The notes beneath the pieces are model-generated. The model was not told the origin of the DNA and made no database searches. It was given only the letters and a program-made list of their open reading frames with translations. The position numbers were made by a program, and so were the translations under genes. Positions 56,049 to 64,000 of a stretch of DNA of 64,000 nucleotides are shown here, piece after piece (position 1 is the stretch's first letter; each line of letters begins with the position of its first letter). This DNA is from Prorocentrum cordatum (Eukaryota > Sar > Dinophyceae > Prorocentrales > Prorocentraceae): assembly GCA_963575745.1 (NCBI GenBank), contig CAUYUJ010007446.1:452501-516500 (forward strand), given 5' to 3'.

Positions 56049-56216
56049 ATGCCCACGCCACCCAGCGTCAAGCCATGGCGGGCCCAATGCCGCAGGGAGG
56101 GCACCGAGCAAATCAATCAGCAGCTCAACGCTGCAATCATCCACAAGTCCAACTGCATTGTGTTCTCAAGCGTTTGTGAGGATGTTGTGCAATTTGTTTG
56201 CTTTCTGTGCGGCTAG
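56049..56216 (+). CDS. Small coding-like ORF, 55 aa
   Basis: Reads MPTPPSVKPWRAQCRREGTE, then QINQQLNAAIIHKSNCIVFS and SVCEDVVQFVCFLCG, and stops at TAG 56214-56216. The first half has mostly G or C third positions and the composition is unusually protein-like. It could be a terminal exon. No family recognised. Confidence 0.35.
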   Translation: MPTPPSVKPWRAQCRREGTEQINQQLNAAIIHKSNCIVFSSVCEDVVQFVCFLCG

Positions 56217-56341
56217 CTTATTCTGCATCGTGGTGCATTGTGCGCGCGCGCATCTGATATGCATATGGCACGCATGATTGTCTCGCGTTTGGTTGGTCGT
56301 GCGTCGGGCTGGCGGCGGGGCGCACGTTTGCGAGAGCGCGC

Positions 56342-57283
56342 GGGGCCCGTCGAGCACCGGCGGCGAAGACCTTCAAGACTTTGGAGGAGGCGACGGAGAA
56401 GGCCGATAATGCTGAGCACGCTTTCTGCTGGGCACTGTCACGGTGCGGGGTCGGCAAGCAGGTGCTCAACCGTGCGGAGGATTTCATCGTTGACGCTGGC
56501 GGCCTCAATCGGGCGCGCGGGCGGAAGGCCTTGGGTTCCCCGTGCCGAGCTGGGCCTCGCCGGAGCAGCTCTCCGAGCGCCCGCGCATTCATTGTCTTGG
56601 CGCGCTCGGCGCGCGCGCGCGCCCGATGCGCAGCTCGCGCCTGCCGCGGGAGGGTCGCCGGCGCATCGGTCTAGAGAAACGAGCGCCGCTTGATCTGGGC
56701 CCTCCCCCCAATGGCGACTAGGTTGGCGCTTTGCGGGGCGGCTCTGCCACGGGGTCGTCGCGCCGGGCCGCGTCGGTTCAGTTGCGTCAGCCACGCGCGC
56801 GCCGACGCCCCTGGCCCGCCATTCCCCGCCCCAGCGGCCGCCCGCTCCAGCCGTTGCGAAGTCGGCGAAGGAGCGCCAAATGGAGGCGCGGGCCCGCGCC
56901 GAGTTCGAACGAGATCGCCGGGATAGGCTGGGCAGGGCAAAGGCCGCCATGGCAGCCTACCCCAAAGAGTTCAATGCCAAGCCTGGCGTATATACCACGC
57001 CTACTTTATCCAGCGTTGCGGGGAGGGGGGCTGGGCGCTGGGCAGCGCGCGCGCCGCGCCCCTGGTTGAACAGAACTTCAAAGAGTTCGATGCCGTCAAA
57101 AATCACATGGACGAATGCCAGGGGGCCTGGGCGTTGTCCATCCTCGACCGCGCCAACGCTCTCCATGCGCTGACCGATGCGTCTCAGGCGCTCGATCGGG
57201 CGAAGGCTGAGCGAGCCCCGCGGCAGAGGTCCACGCGACGCATCGCCCCATCGGCCGACCGCAGAGACACCGTGCGACACTAG
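56342..57283 (+). CDS. Coding-like region in three frame segments, unknown function
   Basis: Segment 1 (56342-56520) reads AKTFKTLEEATEKADNAEHA and FCWALSRCGVGKQVLNRAED. Segment 2 (about 56770-56970) has a Pro/Ala linker and then AKERQMEARARAEFERDRRD. Segment 3 (about 56970 to TAG 57281-57283) reads WRIYHAYFIQRCGEGGWALG, LVEQNFKEFDAVKNHMDECQ and ALHALTDASQALDRAKAERA. All have GC-rich third positions. Segments 1 and 3 share one frame and segment 2 another. Introns, indels or decay could explain this. The composition suggests a soluble helical protein. Confidence 0.4.
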
Positions 57284-57606
57284 ATATTATATTGTCGTAT
57301 GCGGTGGGTTAGCTGCGCTACATCTGCGGGGGGGCTAAACTCCTCAGCGCGCACTTGCCGAACAAGGGGCGTTGCGGTCGGGGGGGCGTGACCATTTTGC
57401 TTCGGACGGGGCGACCGGGGCACGTCGGGCGCGGCCGGGATGGCCGCGACGAGCCCCGCGCCCCCCCCCCGCCGACGGCGTAACAGACCTGGCAGATCAT
57501 GCGAACGCGCGCTGTCGGAATTGCAGTCGCGACTGTGACAATTTAGGCTCGGGCGGTTTCTCGCGCGTTGGCCGCCCCGTTCTCGCGGGCAGCGCTTCGC
57601 TGCAGC

Positions 57607-59099
57607 ATGGGCCAGCGCAGCGCTGCAGCAGTAATGGCCGCTGTGCCCGACATCGTCGCAGAGTTGGGGCGCGTGGCAGATCGGGCGCGCGCTCAGATTG
57701 GCCGCGGGCTGGACCCCGCAAGTTGCGGCCAACGACAGCTCGACAACCTCGCGGCCAAGATCAACAGTTCATCGGCCATCAGCGCGGAGGATGCCGCAGA
57801 ACTCACCACCGCGACCCGCGCCATAGCAATGATTGGGTGGACCGCGGGCCAGATTGCAGTCCCGCGCACCTCAGTCGGCGCAGCGTGCTTTGGCATGTCC
57901 ATCGCGGGAGAGAAGCGGCGGCAAGAGGCGGTTGCCTTCCCAAAATTCGTGACGAAGCGCGAGATTGACTCGCTCAAAGGCGGCGCGCTCCTTGAAAAGG
58001 CAATGGTTCAGGCTGAGCGAGGCGGCAAAAAAGGGCACGGCGCCGCCGCGGTCGCCACGGCCATGGGGGTCGAGCTGGCAGGCAGGACGTGGCTCGAGCT
58101 AGCGCAGAGGGTCAAGACCAACCTCGCGAGGTTCAAAAGCACGTCATGGAATCATCGCGCGATATAGTTGCACGACGACCCCTCGGATCTGGCGGCCGAG
58201 CCGCGGCGCGAGCCAGCGCGCGGCCACGGCGAGCCGTCTGGCGACGCGCGGGGGGCCGAACGCCCGGACATGTTGTGGAAGAGCAGCAGGCCGTGGGGCA
58301 TTGTGGGGCAAGCAGAAGCACATGCAGGATTGACCACGAAAGGCGGCCAGCCCCGCGGCCATTGCGCAGTCAGGGTCCGGGCCGTGCCGGAGCATGTTCG
58401 GGCGTGGCTCGGCGACCGCGCTGTTTGGCCAGGGCGCGGCCGCCTTCTCCGCCGCCGCGCCGCAGACCTGCGACGCCGTCGCAATGGTTCGCCGCGCCAG
58501 GACTCGCGCTGCCGCCCGCGGCAGTAACGCCGCCAGCCCGGGCCTGTGCACCCGCTGCGTTCGATGCGGCAGCGGTGCCCAAGCCGCCCGGCGCGGCGCC
58601 GCCTGCGGCAGCGACGGCCGCTGCCGTCCCCGCGGGAGCGCCTGCTGGAGCAGAGGCGATCAAGGATGCCCCCGACCTGTCGGGGGAGGGGGCCGCGCTG
58701 CGCAGGAGCATCGCGGCTCGCACCGCCCTCGGGAAGCCAGCGGGTGTCACTGCTGACGGCGACGGCAGTCATTGCGGCACTCGCAAGAGGCCAGCCGCGG
58801 CAATCGCTGATGCCGAGTTCGGCGACGATGGCGGCGACGCCGCGCCAGCAGCAACAAAGGGGACGTAGGCCGCCAAGCGCGCCATGAAGAGGGCAGGGCG
58901 CGTCGCGGCCCAGATGAAGCCAGCCAAGAAGCCGTCGAAGCCCCCAGCGAGGGAGATCCGCCCTTCTCGAACAGGGGAGTCGAGCATGCGCGGGGCCGTC
59001 GTGGGGAGGTCGGACAAGCGCGTCCGCTGGAGCCCCGCGGGGCTCATCCGCAAGCGGGCGTCTGCCGCCGCGTTGGAGTTCATCGACCGGCGGTCGTAA
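57607..59099 (+). pseudogene. Coding-like gene with two in-frame TAG and two frame changes
   Basis: ATG at 57607 opens 186 well-formed codons: MGQRSAAAVMAAVPDIVAEL, INSSSAISAEDAAELTTATR, AIAMIGWTAGQIAVPRTSVG, SLKGGALLEKAMVQAERGGK. The frame stops at TAG 58165-58167 but continues coding-like as LHDDPSDLAAEPRREPARGH and CAVRVRAVPEHVRAWLGD. At about 58390 the signal moves to FGRGSATALFGQGAAAFSAA, then at about 58480 to a third frame rich in Ala/Pro (FDAAAVPKPPGAAPPAAATA), then DAPDLSGEGAALRRSIAART. A TAG at 58866-58868 is followed in frame by a basic tail (MKRAGRVAAQMKPAKKPSKP, SDKRVRWSPAGLIRKRAS) to TAA 59097-59099. Either a decayed gene or, for the first 186 codons, a real short gene. No domain recognised. 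Confidence 0.5.
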
Positions 59100-59199
59100 G
59101 TTGCCCATGGGTTCGCCATGCTGCGCGTGTCTTGCCAGCCTCTTCCAGCGGCGATGGCCTCGCCTACTATGTGCGGGAAATGCATGTGCAGGTTTGAGA

Positions 59200-59370
59200 T
59201 ATTGGATTATGTATCGTTTACTTCGCATGCCTCGTTGCAGTCGCACGGCCTTCGCCAGTCTCGTCACAAAGACCGTCTGCGCCAGCGCTGACTCCAACTG
59301 GGCGACTATGATCGACCGACGCGGCGCTTGCTGGAGCCCGTGCACCGACGACAAATATACTTTGATTTGA
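59200..59370 (+). CDS. Short coding-like segment
   Basis: Reads CSRTAFASLVTKTVCASADS and NWATMIDRRGACWSPCTDDK, then stops at 59370. About four of five third positions in the central 39 codons are G or C. The upstream 100 bp in the same frame is less convincing. Probably an exon or fragment. Confidence 0.25.
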   Translation, partial: YWIMYRLLRMPRCSRTAFASLVTKTVCASADSNWATMIDRRGACWSPCTDDKYTLI

Positions 59371-59534
59371 ATAGGCAGCCCCATAGTTGATTACACCACC
59401 TTTCCCATACCAAATGCATTCTCCATTGCGCAAGCATCCTTTGACGGAGCCATCTGACGCGTCATAGACATAGAATGTCGCGAGTTGGGGCTCCTATAGG
59501 CGAGGTGATTGGCGAATGTGTCGCGCAGCCATGA

Positions 59535-60236
59535 ATGCCACGCAGGCCGCGCAAGCCATGCCAGTTCTCTACGTCGTGCGTGGCAGATTTGGTCGATGTT
59601 GTGGCGGCTGGCGGCATTGGCCCAGCCCCCGAGGCGAATGTTCAGATCTGGGCAATCTTGTTTTAGAAGCGAGCCACGCGCGCCATGCAAGTCATGCGCG
59701 CAGCCATGCAGGTCATGCGCATCCATGCCGTCAGGCCCAACACCATGCAACGAGTGGCCATTGACGAACTCATGAGCTAGATCACCTGTCGGCGAACTGA
59801 AGTGATGCGCAATTGTCGCGTGATGCCGCGCCCGAGGTTGGTGCCCCTGCGGCGCAGCAGCTGCGTCGCCACGGGCACTGCTAGTGCACGCCATCGGTGC
59901 CCCACGCCGAGGGCACCGCGAGAACGTCGCCAGACGGACGCCGAGGCCCTCGTCGAGATCAGCGGCGAGCAGTACATCTCCGAAAGAGGATCTTTCCATG
60001 TCTATAAGTACATGCGAGGGGATGGAATGCCAGAGGCCACTTCAAGAACTGCACACTGTTGTTCAAACGAGCTGGTCGTTGCCGAAGAATCAGCACCTTG
60101 CGGACAAGTGCTGCAATGCATTGAATTGCCGCTGCAAGGTGGCAAATCATTGCAGCAGAGGGCATGCGCACCAGGACCCATGTTGCATGCGTCGTGCAAG
60201 GCTAGCAGGGTTTTCAGATGCCTGCTGCGGCATTAG
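59535..60236 (+). pseudogene. Coding-like frame with two in-frame TAG
   Basis: One frame reads VADLVDVVAAGGIGPAPEAN and VQIWAILF, then TAG at 59664-59666, then MQVMRAAMQVMRIHAVRPNT and MQRVAIDELMS, then TAG at 59778-59780. It goes on with TDAEALVEISGEQYISERGS and FHVYKYMRGDGMPEAT and stops at 60236. The third position of this frame is the most GC-rich of the three over 59521-59820 (about 72%). From 59802 to 59990 about 79% of third positions are G or C. CATGCA(A/G)GTCATGCGC repeats at 59683-59720 underlie the MQVMRAAMQVMR part. Function unknown. Confidence 0.35.
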
Positions 60237-61023
60237 CTGCAGAAGTACCTGTGCACGCCTGCACGTCCATGGCGAATCTGCCTCTACTTCGACGGCATCT
60301 CTCCGCGAGATCCCCTGGCCAAAGGCTAGGACTACACAGGGCCCGACGCAATCGAGCGGCCCTGAGGAGGCGTGGTTTGTTCTGTCCGCGGCCAGGGTGG
60401 CCACGGTGCGGGACATCCTAAGTGGCATTGGCCACGCGTACAGCATCCTTCTTCAGAGGTTATTTCTGGGGACCGGTTCCTGGCTTCACGCTCGACATGT
60501 CTGAGAATGGTGATGGCACGGAGGTTCACAGAAACAGGGGCCACGCAGGGACCAATCCGCGCGCCATATGCAGGAACGCGGTAAACAGTCAGGCCGATGA
60601 TAGCCAGTGCGACGACATAGAATGGCACGTTCCAGGTTCGTCGCTGGACGCGAGTAAGGGGTCTCCAACGCAGACGAAGGTGTCGCTGCGATCCTTCGCA
60701 GGAGCCGGCCGCGCTGGGAGCGGCCAGGGGCGAGATATCTGCTGAACAATTCAGATTATTGGCGCAGCTGCCTGGGTGGAACTTCCACCCGCGCCACATC
60801 GCACTAGACATCGACTTGGGGCATGGTGTGATGTCGCTCTCGCGCGCCGACTGGATGCGCGGGTGCGTCGCAGCTGGCATCGTCGAGCGGGGTCGGGCGG
60901 TTCCTCGGGGCCCCCTTCCATCGCTCGCCTCGTCGACGTTGGCGACTGTCACGGCCGAAAGATGTCCAGCGCGCTGGTCGGGCTTGCGGAACAGGCGAAC
61001 TCCAAGCTTGCGTACCCGAGACT

Positions 61024-61451
61024 TTGTCTGCCACGCCTGTTCTTGCGCTTTGCGCCTGGAAGGTGGTTGCTATAATTGCAGGTGCGGCTGCTTGCGGCGA
61101 CCGCATCTCGAGCTTCGCGCCGCGTGGCGCCCTGGACTTGTTCGTCGCACTCCAGTTCGATGGGGAAGTCTCCTCTATCGAATTCTGCCGTCGCCAGGCC
61201 GCAGCACGGCCGGTCCGCGGCTGGGCTTGCCTCGCGAGACTGGGTGCCCGGGCTCGATCAGCGGCGCCAGCTCAGGAGCACCTGTCCTTCGGGCAGGTCC
61301 GTCACCGAGAAATTATCCCATTTGGTAAATGGCCGTGGCGACCGGGCGCGTGCTGGGCACGCCTGGCGCAGCCAGCGGTTCCGTTGCCGCCAGCTCCGAC
61401 GGGTCCAGTCCGTAGCCCCATCTGCTCCGAGGCCCATGGGATTCCCTGACA
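61024..61451 (+). CDS. Coding-like ORF, about 141 aa, unknown function
   Basis: Reads VLALCAWKVVAIIAGAAACG, FAPRGALDLFVALQFDGEVS, SIEFCRRQAAARPVRGWACL, then a less regular Pro/Ala-rich end. The first part is hydrophobic enough for a membrane segment (WKVVAIIAGAAACG). About 70% GC at third positions over 60 codons, with frequent G at first positions. Overlapping frames (60759-61328) are also open, so confidence is limited. Confidence 0.3.
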
Positions 61452-61635
61452 CATACGCGGGCCTTCTGACTTATACATAGATACAACAAGTTATTATTTG
61501 CGCCTGATATGTTCAACATGTGTGGTGCGTTTGAAGCCGCATCTCATTTTTTCCGGGACCCTGGGACGTTTCATGGGGGATGGTGATTGCAGATGATGGT
61601 GTTTCAAAGAGCAGCCGCGCTCCAGGAGATGCAAG

Positions 61636-62330
61636 CTATTGCAATGTTACTGCGAGCAGCGCAAACAAGTAAGAATCATGCGCAGTTTCTGCGACTCGGC
61701 TGGCCAACGTTCTGACGTCATCGGTTCTCCTGTCAACTGTAGGGTGCTTCAGCGAGCTGGTCGGCACGAGCACCGGCGTTTGGTCATCGTCGATGTCGCA
61801 TCTATTCCATACCACGCACACCCGCCGAGTTGCCAATCGCAGAACCAGACTGGGTGGCTCGGACTGCGCCGCGGCCCCAAGGTTTCGCTGAACGTGGAAC
61901 CACACTTGAACGGTGGAGTGGCCGCTACCAACTCCCATCATAACAACGTCACCTCGATTGACCGAGGTGTTGTCGTGGAAAGCATTGGCGCTGGACACTG
62001 CCGCCTGCGTCTCTGGGTGCAAGTGCTTCAGGTGAGTCGATCAATTGCTGTGATGCAGCAGTCGGCTCATGCAACACAGCTGCAAAGCATACGGGTTTCA
62101 GGTCGTAGCGGCGCTGGGCCACAAAGTACAGCATCAAGGCTTTCTCTGGGGGTCTCAGGCACATGTGGTCGTGGGAAAACCGCTCGACCAATTCGCGCAT
62201 CTTTTCGTGAGCGAAGCGCGACAGCAGCCCGAACTTGAAATGCAGATCTGGCAGGCGGGTGGCCACGCGGAACTTGCGCGCCCAGAGTTTGGTGTCATAG
62301 CGCGCTTCGTGCAGCGGGCCCGCTGCGCGG
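61636..62330 (-). CDS. Two-exon coding-like gene, minus strand
   Basis: Exon A (about 62330-62093) reads ARYDTKLWARKFRVATRLPD, LHFKFGLLSRFAHEKMREL and FSHDHMCLRPPEKALMLYFV AQRRYDLKP. Exon B (62025-61636) reads LHPETQAAVSSANAFHDNTS, DVVMMGVGSGHSTVQVWFHV and VWNRCDIDDDQTPVLVPTSS and stops at TAG. A 67-nt interval (62092-62026) begins GTATGC, ends GAAG and joins the exons in phase. In exon A third positions are about 80% GC on this strand, against about 62% for the equally long plus-strand frame. In exon B the strands are not separable, and a perfect plus-strand donor (CAGGTGAGT, 62028) is a counter-argument. No family recognised. Confidence 0.4.
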
Positions 62331-62772
62331 GAACGGAGGCAGATGCCGGCGCCCGCGGCGCCCTGGCTGCGCAAGCCCGCCTCTGGGCTGTCCGCAAGCC
62401 CGCAAGCGCGCCCTGGGCTGTGTTCGCCAGCCCGTCCGACGGCAAGCCGCCTGCGGGCGACGAGGGCGGCAGAGCCACAGAGGCGGCGGCGCGGTTGCAG
62501 GACGGCGGCGAAACTGGCAGCGACGGGCGCCGGCCGCCGGCGGGGCCAACGCGGGCGGCGCGGCGGCCGCCCTATGGGAGGCGACCGACTTGCGGCTTGC
62601 CGGAAGAGGCTGCCGGGCTGCGGGCGCGGGCCGCGGCCTGGCGCCGCTTCCCCGTGGAAGAGGCGGCGCGTGCCTTGGCCGCCCTGGGGCCCTGCGCGCC
62701 TGCAGGTAGGGCGCCCCGCACAGCCGGGGCGCCACGTAGCCGCGGCGGCCCTCTTGCGCTGCTCCTGGTGTT

Positions 62773-62778
62773 GCTGCG

Positions 62779-62821
<43 letters not shown>

Positions 62822-62826
62822 ATGCT
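62773..62826. repeat. (CTG)n-(ATG)n microsatellite
   Basis: CTG triplets (about 10) followed by ATG triplets. On the minus strand it reads as a CAG run that would encode polyglutamine. Confidence 0.95.
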
Positions 62827-62954
62827 TCACAGCTTCCCCCAAATGTTTATTATTCTTGGCTTTCTGTCACGTCGTCTCTTCGTCGTCGTTTTGTTCGTTG
62901 CTGCTTGCCACAAGGCTCCCCTCGGCTGGTAAAAGTATGTCTGCAATTTCTATC

Positions 62955-63045
62955 GTTCTCTCTCCTTCCCTCTCTGTCTCTATGTTGTTCCTGTCCCTCT
63001 CTCTCTCTCTGTCTCCCTCATGTGTACATATACACACACGTATGT
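62955..63045. repeat. (CT)n and (CA)n microsatellites
   Basis: CTCTCTC-rich DNA followed by ACATATACACACACGTATGT. Confidence 0.9.
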
Positions 63046-63309
63046 GTATCTGAGTAGGCCGCGGGAAGGCTCGGGACCACGGCCCCGGTGACGCATGGCC
63101 GCCCCAGGGGCCCCACGAGCGCCCCCGCGGTGACCAGATTGGCCCAACGGATGGCCCCAAACGTGTTAGATGGCACAGAGGGCGCACAGATGGCCCCCGG
63201 ACAGGACCAACACACTCCGAGAGCGTCGAATTTGGCTTTCGGACGGCCTCCGAAGGCGTCTTGGCTGCGCCAGGATGGACCTGGGCGGCCTTCAGTGACC
63301 GCAAGAGAT

Positions 63310-63720
63310 CTGAGGATTAAGATGAGGAGGGGAAGTACGAGGAGCGGGAAGAGCAGGATAACGTGAATAATGAGGATAAAGAGGAGGATGCTGTCAATGA
63401 GGTTGAGACTGATATGGGGAAGGGGGATGAGGAGCGCTTGCAGGAGCAGGAACACGGTGAGTATGATCAGGAGGAGGAGGAGGAGGCAGGCCATGAGGGA
63501 GAAGGAGGAGAGGGGTGATAACCAGAAGGAGGAGTCAGAAGAGCTGATGGGGGCCAGTAGGAGCAGGAACAGTAAAATGAGATGCAGGACGAGGCGGAGG
63601 AAGAGGAGGCATTAGCAGCACGATGAACAGACAAACAAGGCAGGAGGAGCAAGGGTGGTATAATCAGGTGCAGCAGGAGGGGGGCGGCCAAAGGAGGAGG
63701 AGGTAGAGCAGCAGGAGCAG
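63310..63720. repeat. Polypurine GGA/GAA block
   Basis: Purine-rich DNA built from GGA, GAA and GAT words, less regular than the arrays at 42.6-44.6 kb. It directly precedes the second copy of the 200-bp dispersed repeat. Confidence 0.85.
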
Positions 63721-63732
63721 ACGGTCAGGAAC

Positions 63733-63935
63733 TTTTGTATAGCGTTTCGCGCCGCCCGTTCTGGCCTACCACGCTTTGTCGCGTCGCGCGATCCACTTCA
63801 CGGTCCCTCAGCGTCAACGTCCTGAGCTTTCCCGAGCCTCCCGCCCCACGGGGCAGAGCGACATGCTATCCGCTCGCAGGGCATGGCGTGTCGCCGGGGC
63901 CGCTGCGGTGATACGCTAAGCAAACAGTCCAGACC
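63733..63935 (+). repeat. 200-bp dispersed repeat, copy 2
   Basis: Matches 45029-45235 block by block with scattered substitutions and small indels. See copy 1 for the shared blocks. Confidence 0.85.
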
Positions 63936-64000
63936 GTAGGAGGGGCGGGATGATGAGGAAACGGTTGGGGGGGGGATGACATGAAGCAGGTGGAAATCGA

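Noticed and set aside
58152-59384. 410-codon minus-strand ORF
   Set aside because: It is antisense to the plus-strand coding-like region at 57.6-59.1 kb, becomes Arg-rich low complexity over most of its length, and shows no independent support.
59391-59999. 202-codon minus-strand ORF
   Set aside because: Its third positions are the less GC-rich class (about 60%), while the plus frame in this stretch shows about 72-79%.
60332-60952. 206-codon minus-strand ORF with a hydrophobic segment (FYVVALAIIGLTVYRV)
   Set aside because: The codon position signal is weakest in this frame (about 59% GC at third positions), so the apparent membrane helix may be fortuitous. It is kept here because a strand-specific transcript would revive it.

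Overview
This window reads as a piece of a large, GC-rich, repeat-saturated protist nuclear genome, most likely a dinoflagellate. The evidence is an actin-derived sequence preceded by fragments that match the 3' end of the dinoflagellate spliced leader, a decayed LINE-type ribonuclease H domain, candidate coding frames that put G or C in about 70-80% or more of third codon positions by hand count, and an extreme load of micro- and minisatellites. I see no rRNA, tRNA, CRISPR, operon or other prokaryotic organisation. Most long open frames are by-products of simple repeats or antisense shadows of GC-rich frames, and I left those out.

Layout. 1-5 kb: G/C homopolymer-rich DNA with two coding-like frames (2009-2889 and 3856-4485), both changing frame internally. 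6.4-9.4 kb: two degenerate arrays of an 85-100 bp unit. 10.8-13.3 kb: decayed coding frames ending in a recognisable RNase H relic (about 12871-13287). 13.3-19.4 kb: microsatellites (TA, GA, GAT, GGA) around three candidate coding frames (15.1-15.7, 15.9-16.7 and 17.9-18.2 kb). 19.4-38.7 kb: one repeat superfamily of at least ten head-to-tail units. Each unit has a conserved head, a variable internal minisatellite and a conserved tail module followed by (TTG)n. Inverted copies, a 2.3 kb array of 10-bp repeats and a 73-bp satellite are embedded in it. 39-45 kb: very long polypurine (GGA)n and (GAT)n tracts flanking an actin pseudogene (40742-41699). 46-47.5 kb: TA and ACAT microsatellites, a 10-bp array and an orphan copy of the 73-bp satellite. 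48-62.4 kb: the most gene-like third. Coding-like frames lie mainly on the + strand, many interrupted by single in-frame stops or frame changes, with a 5-bp TAGCA array at 51.3-51.9 kb. 62.7-64 kb: simple repeats and a second copy of a 200-bp repeat also present at 45.0 kb.

Only two sequences are assigned to a protein family with confidence: the actin pseudogene and the RNase H relic. The other coding candidates rest on frame openness, codon third-position bias and protein-like composition, and I give them no function. They do not form a visible pathway. The two main points of interest are the modular tandem superfamily at 19.4-38.7 kb and the recurrence of single in-frame stops, mostly TAG, inside otherwise coding-like frames.
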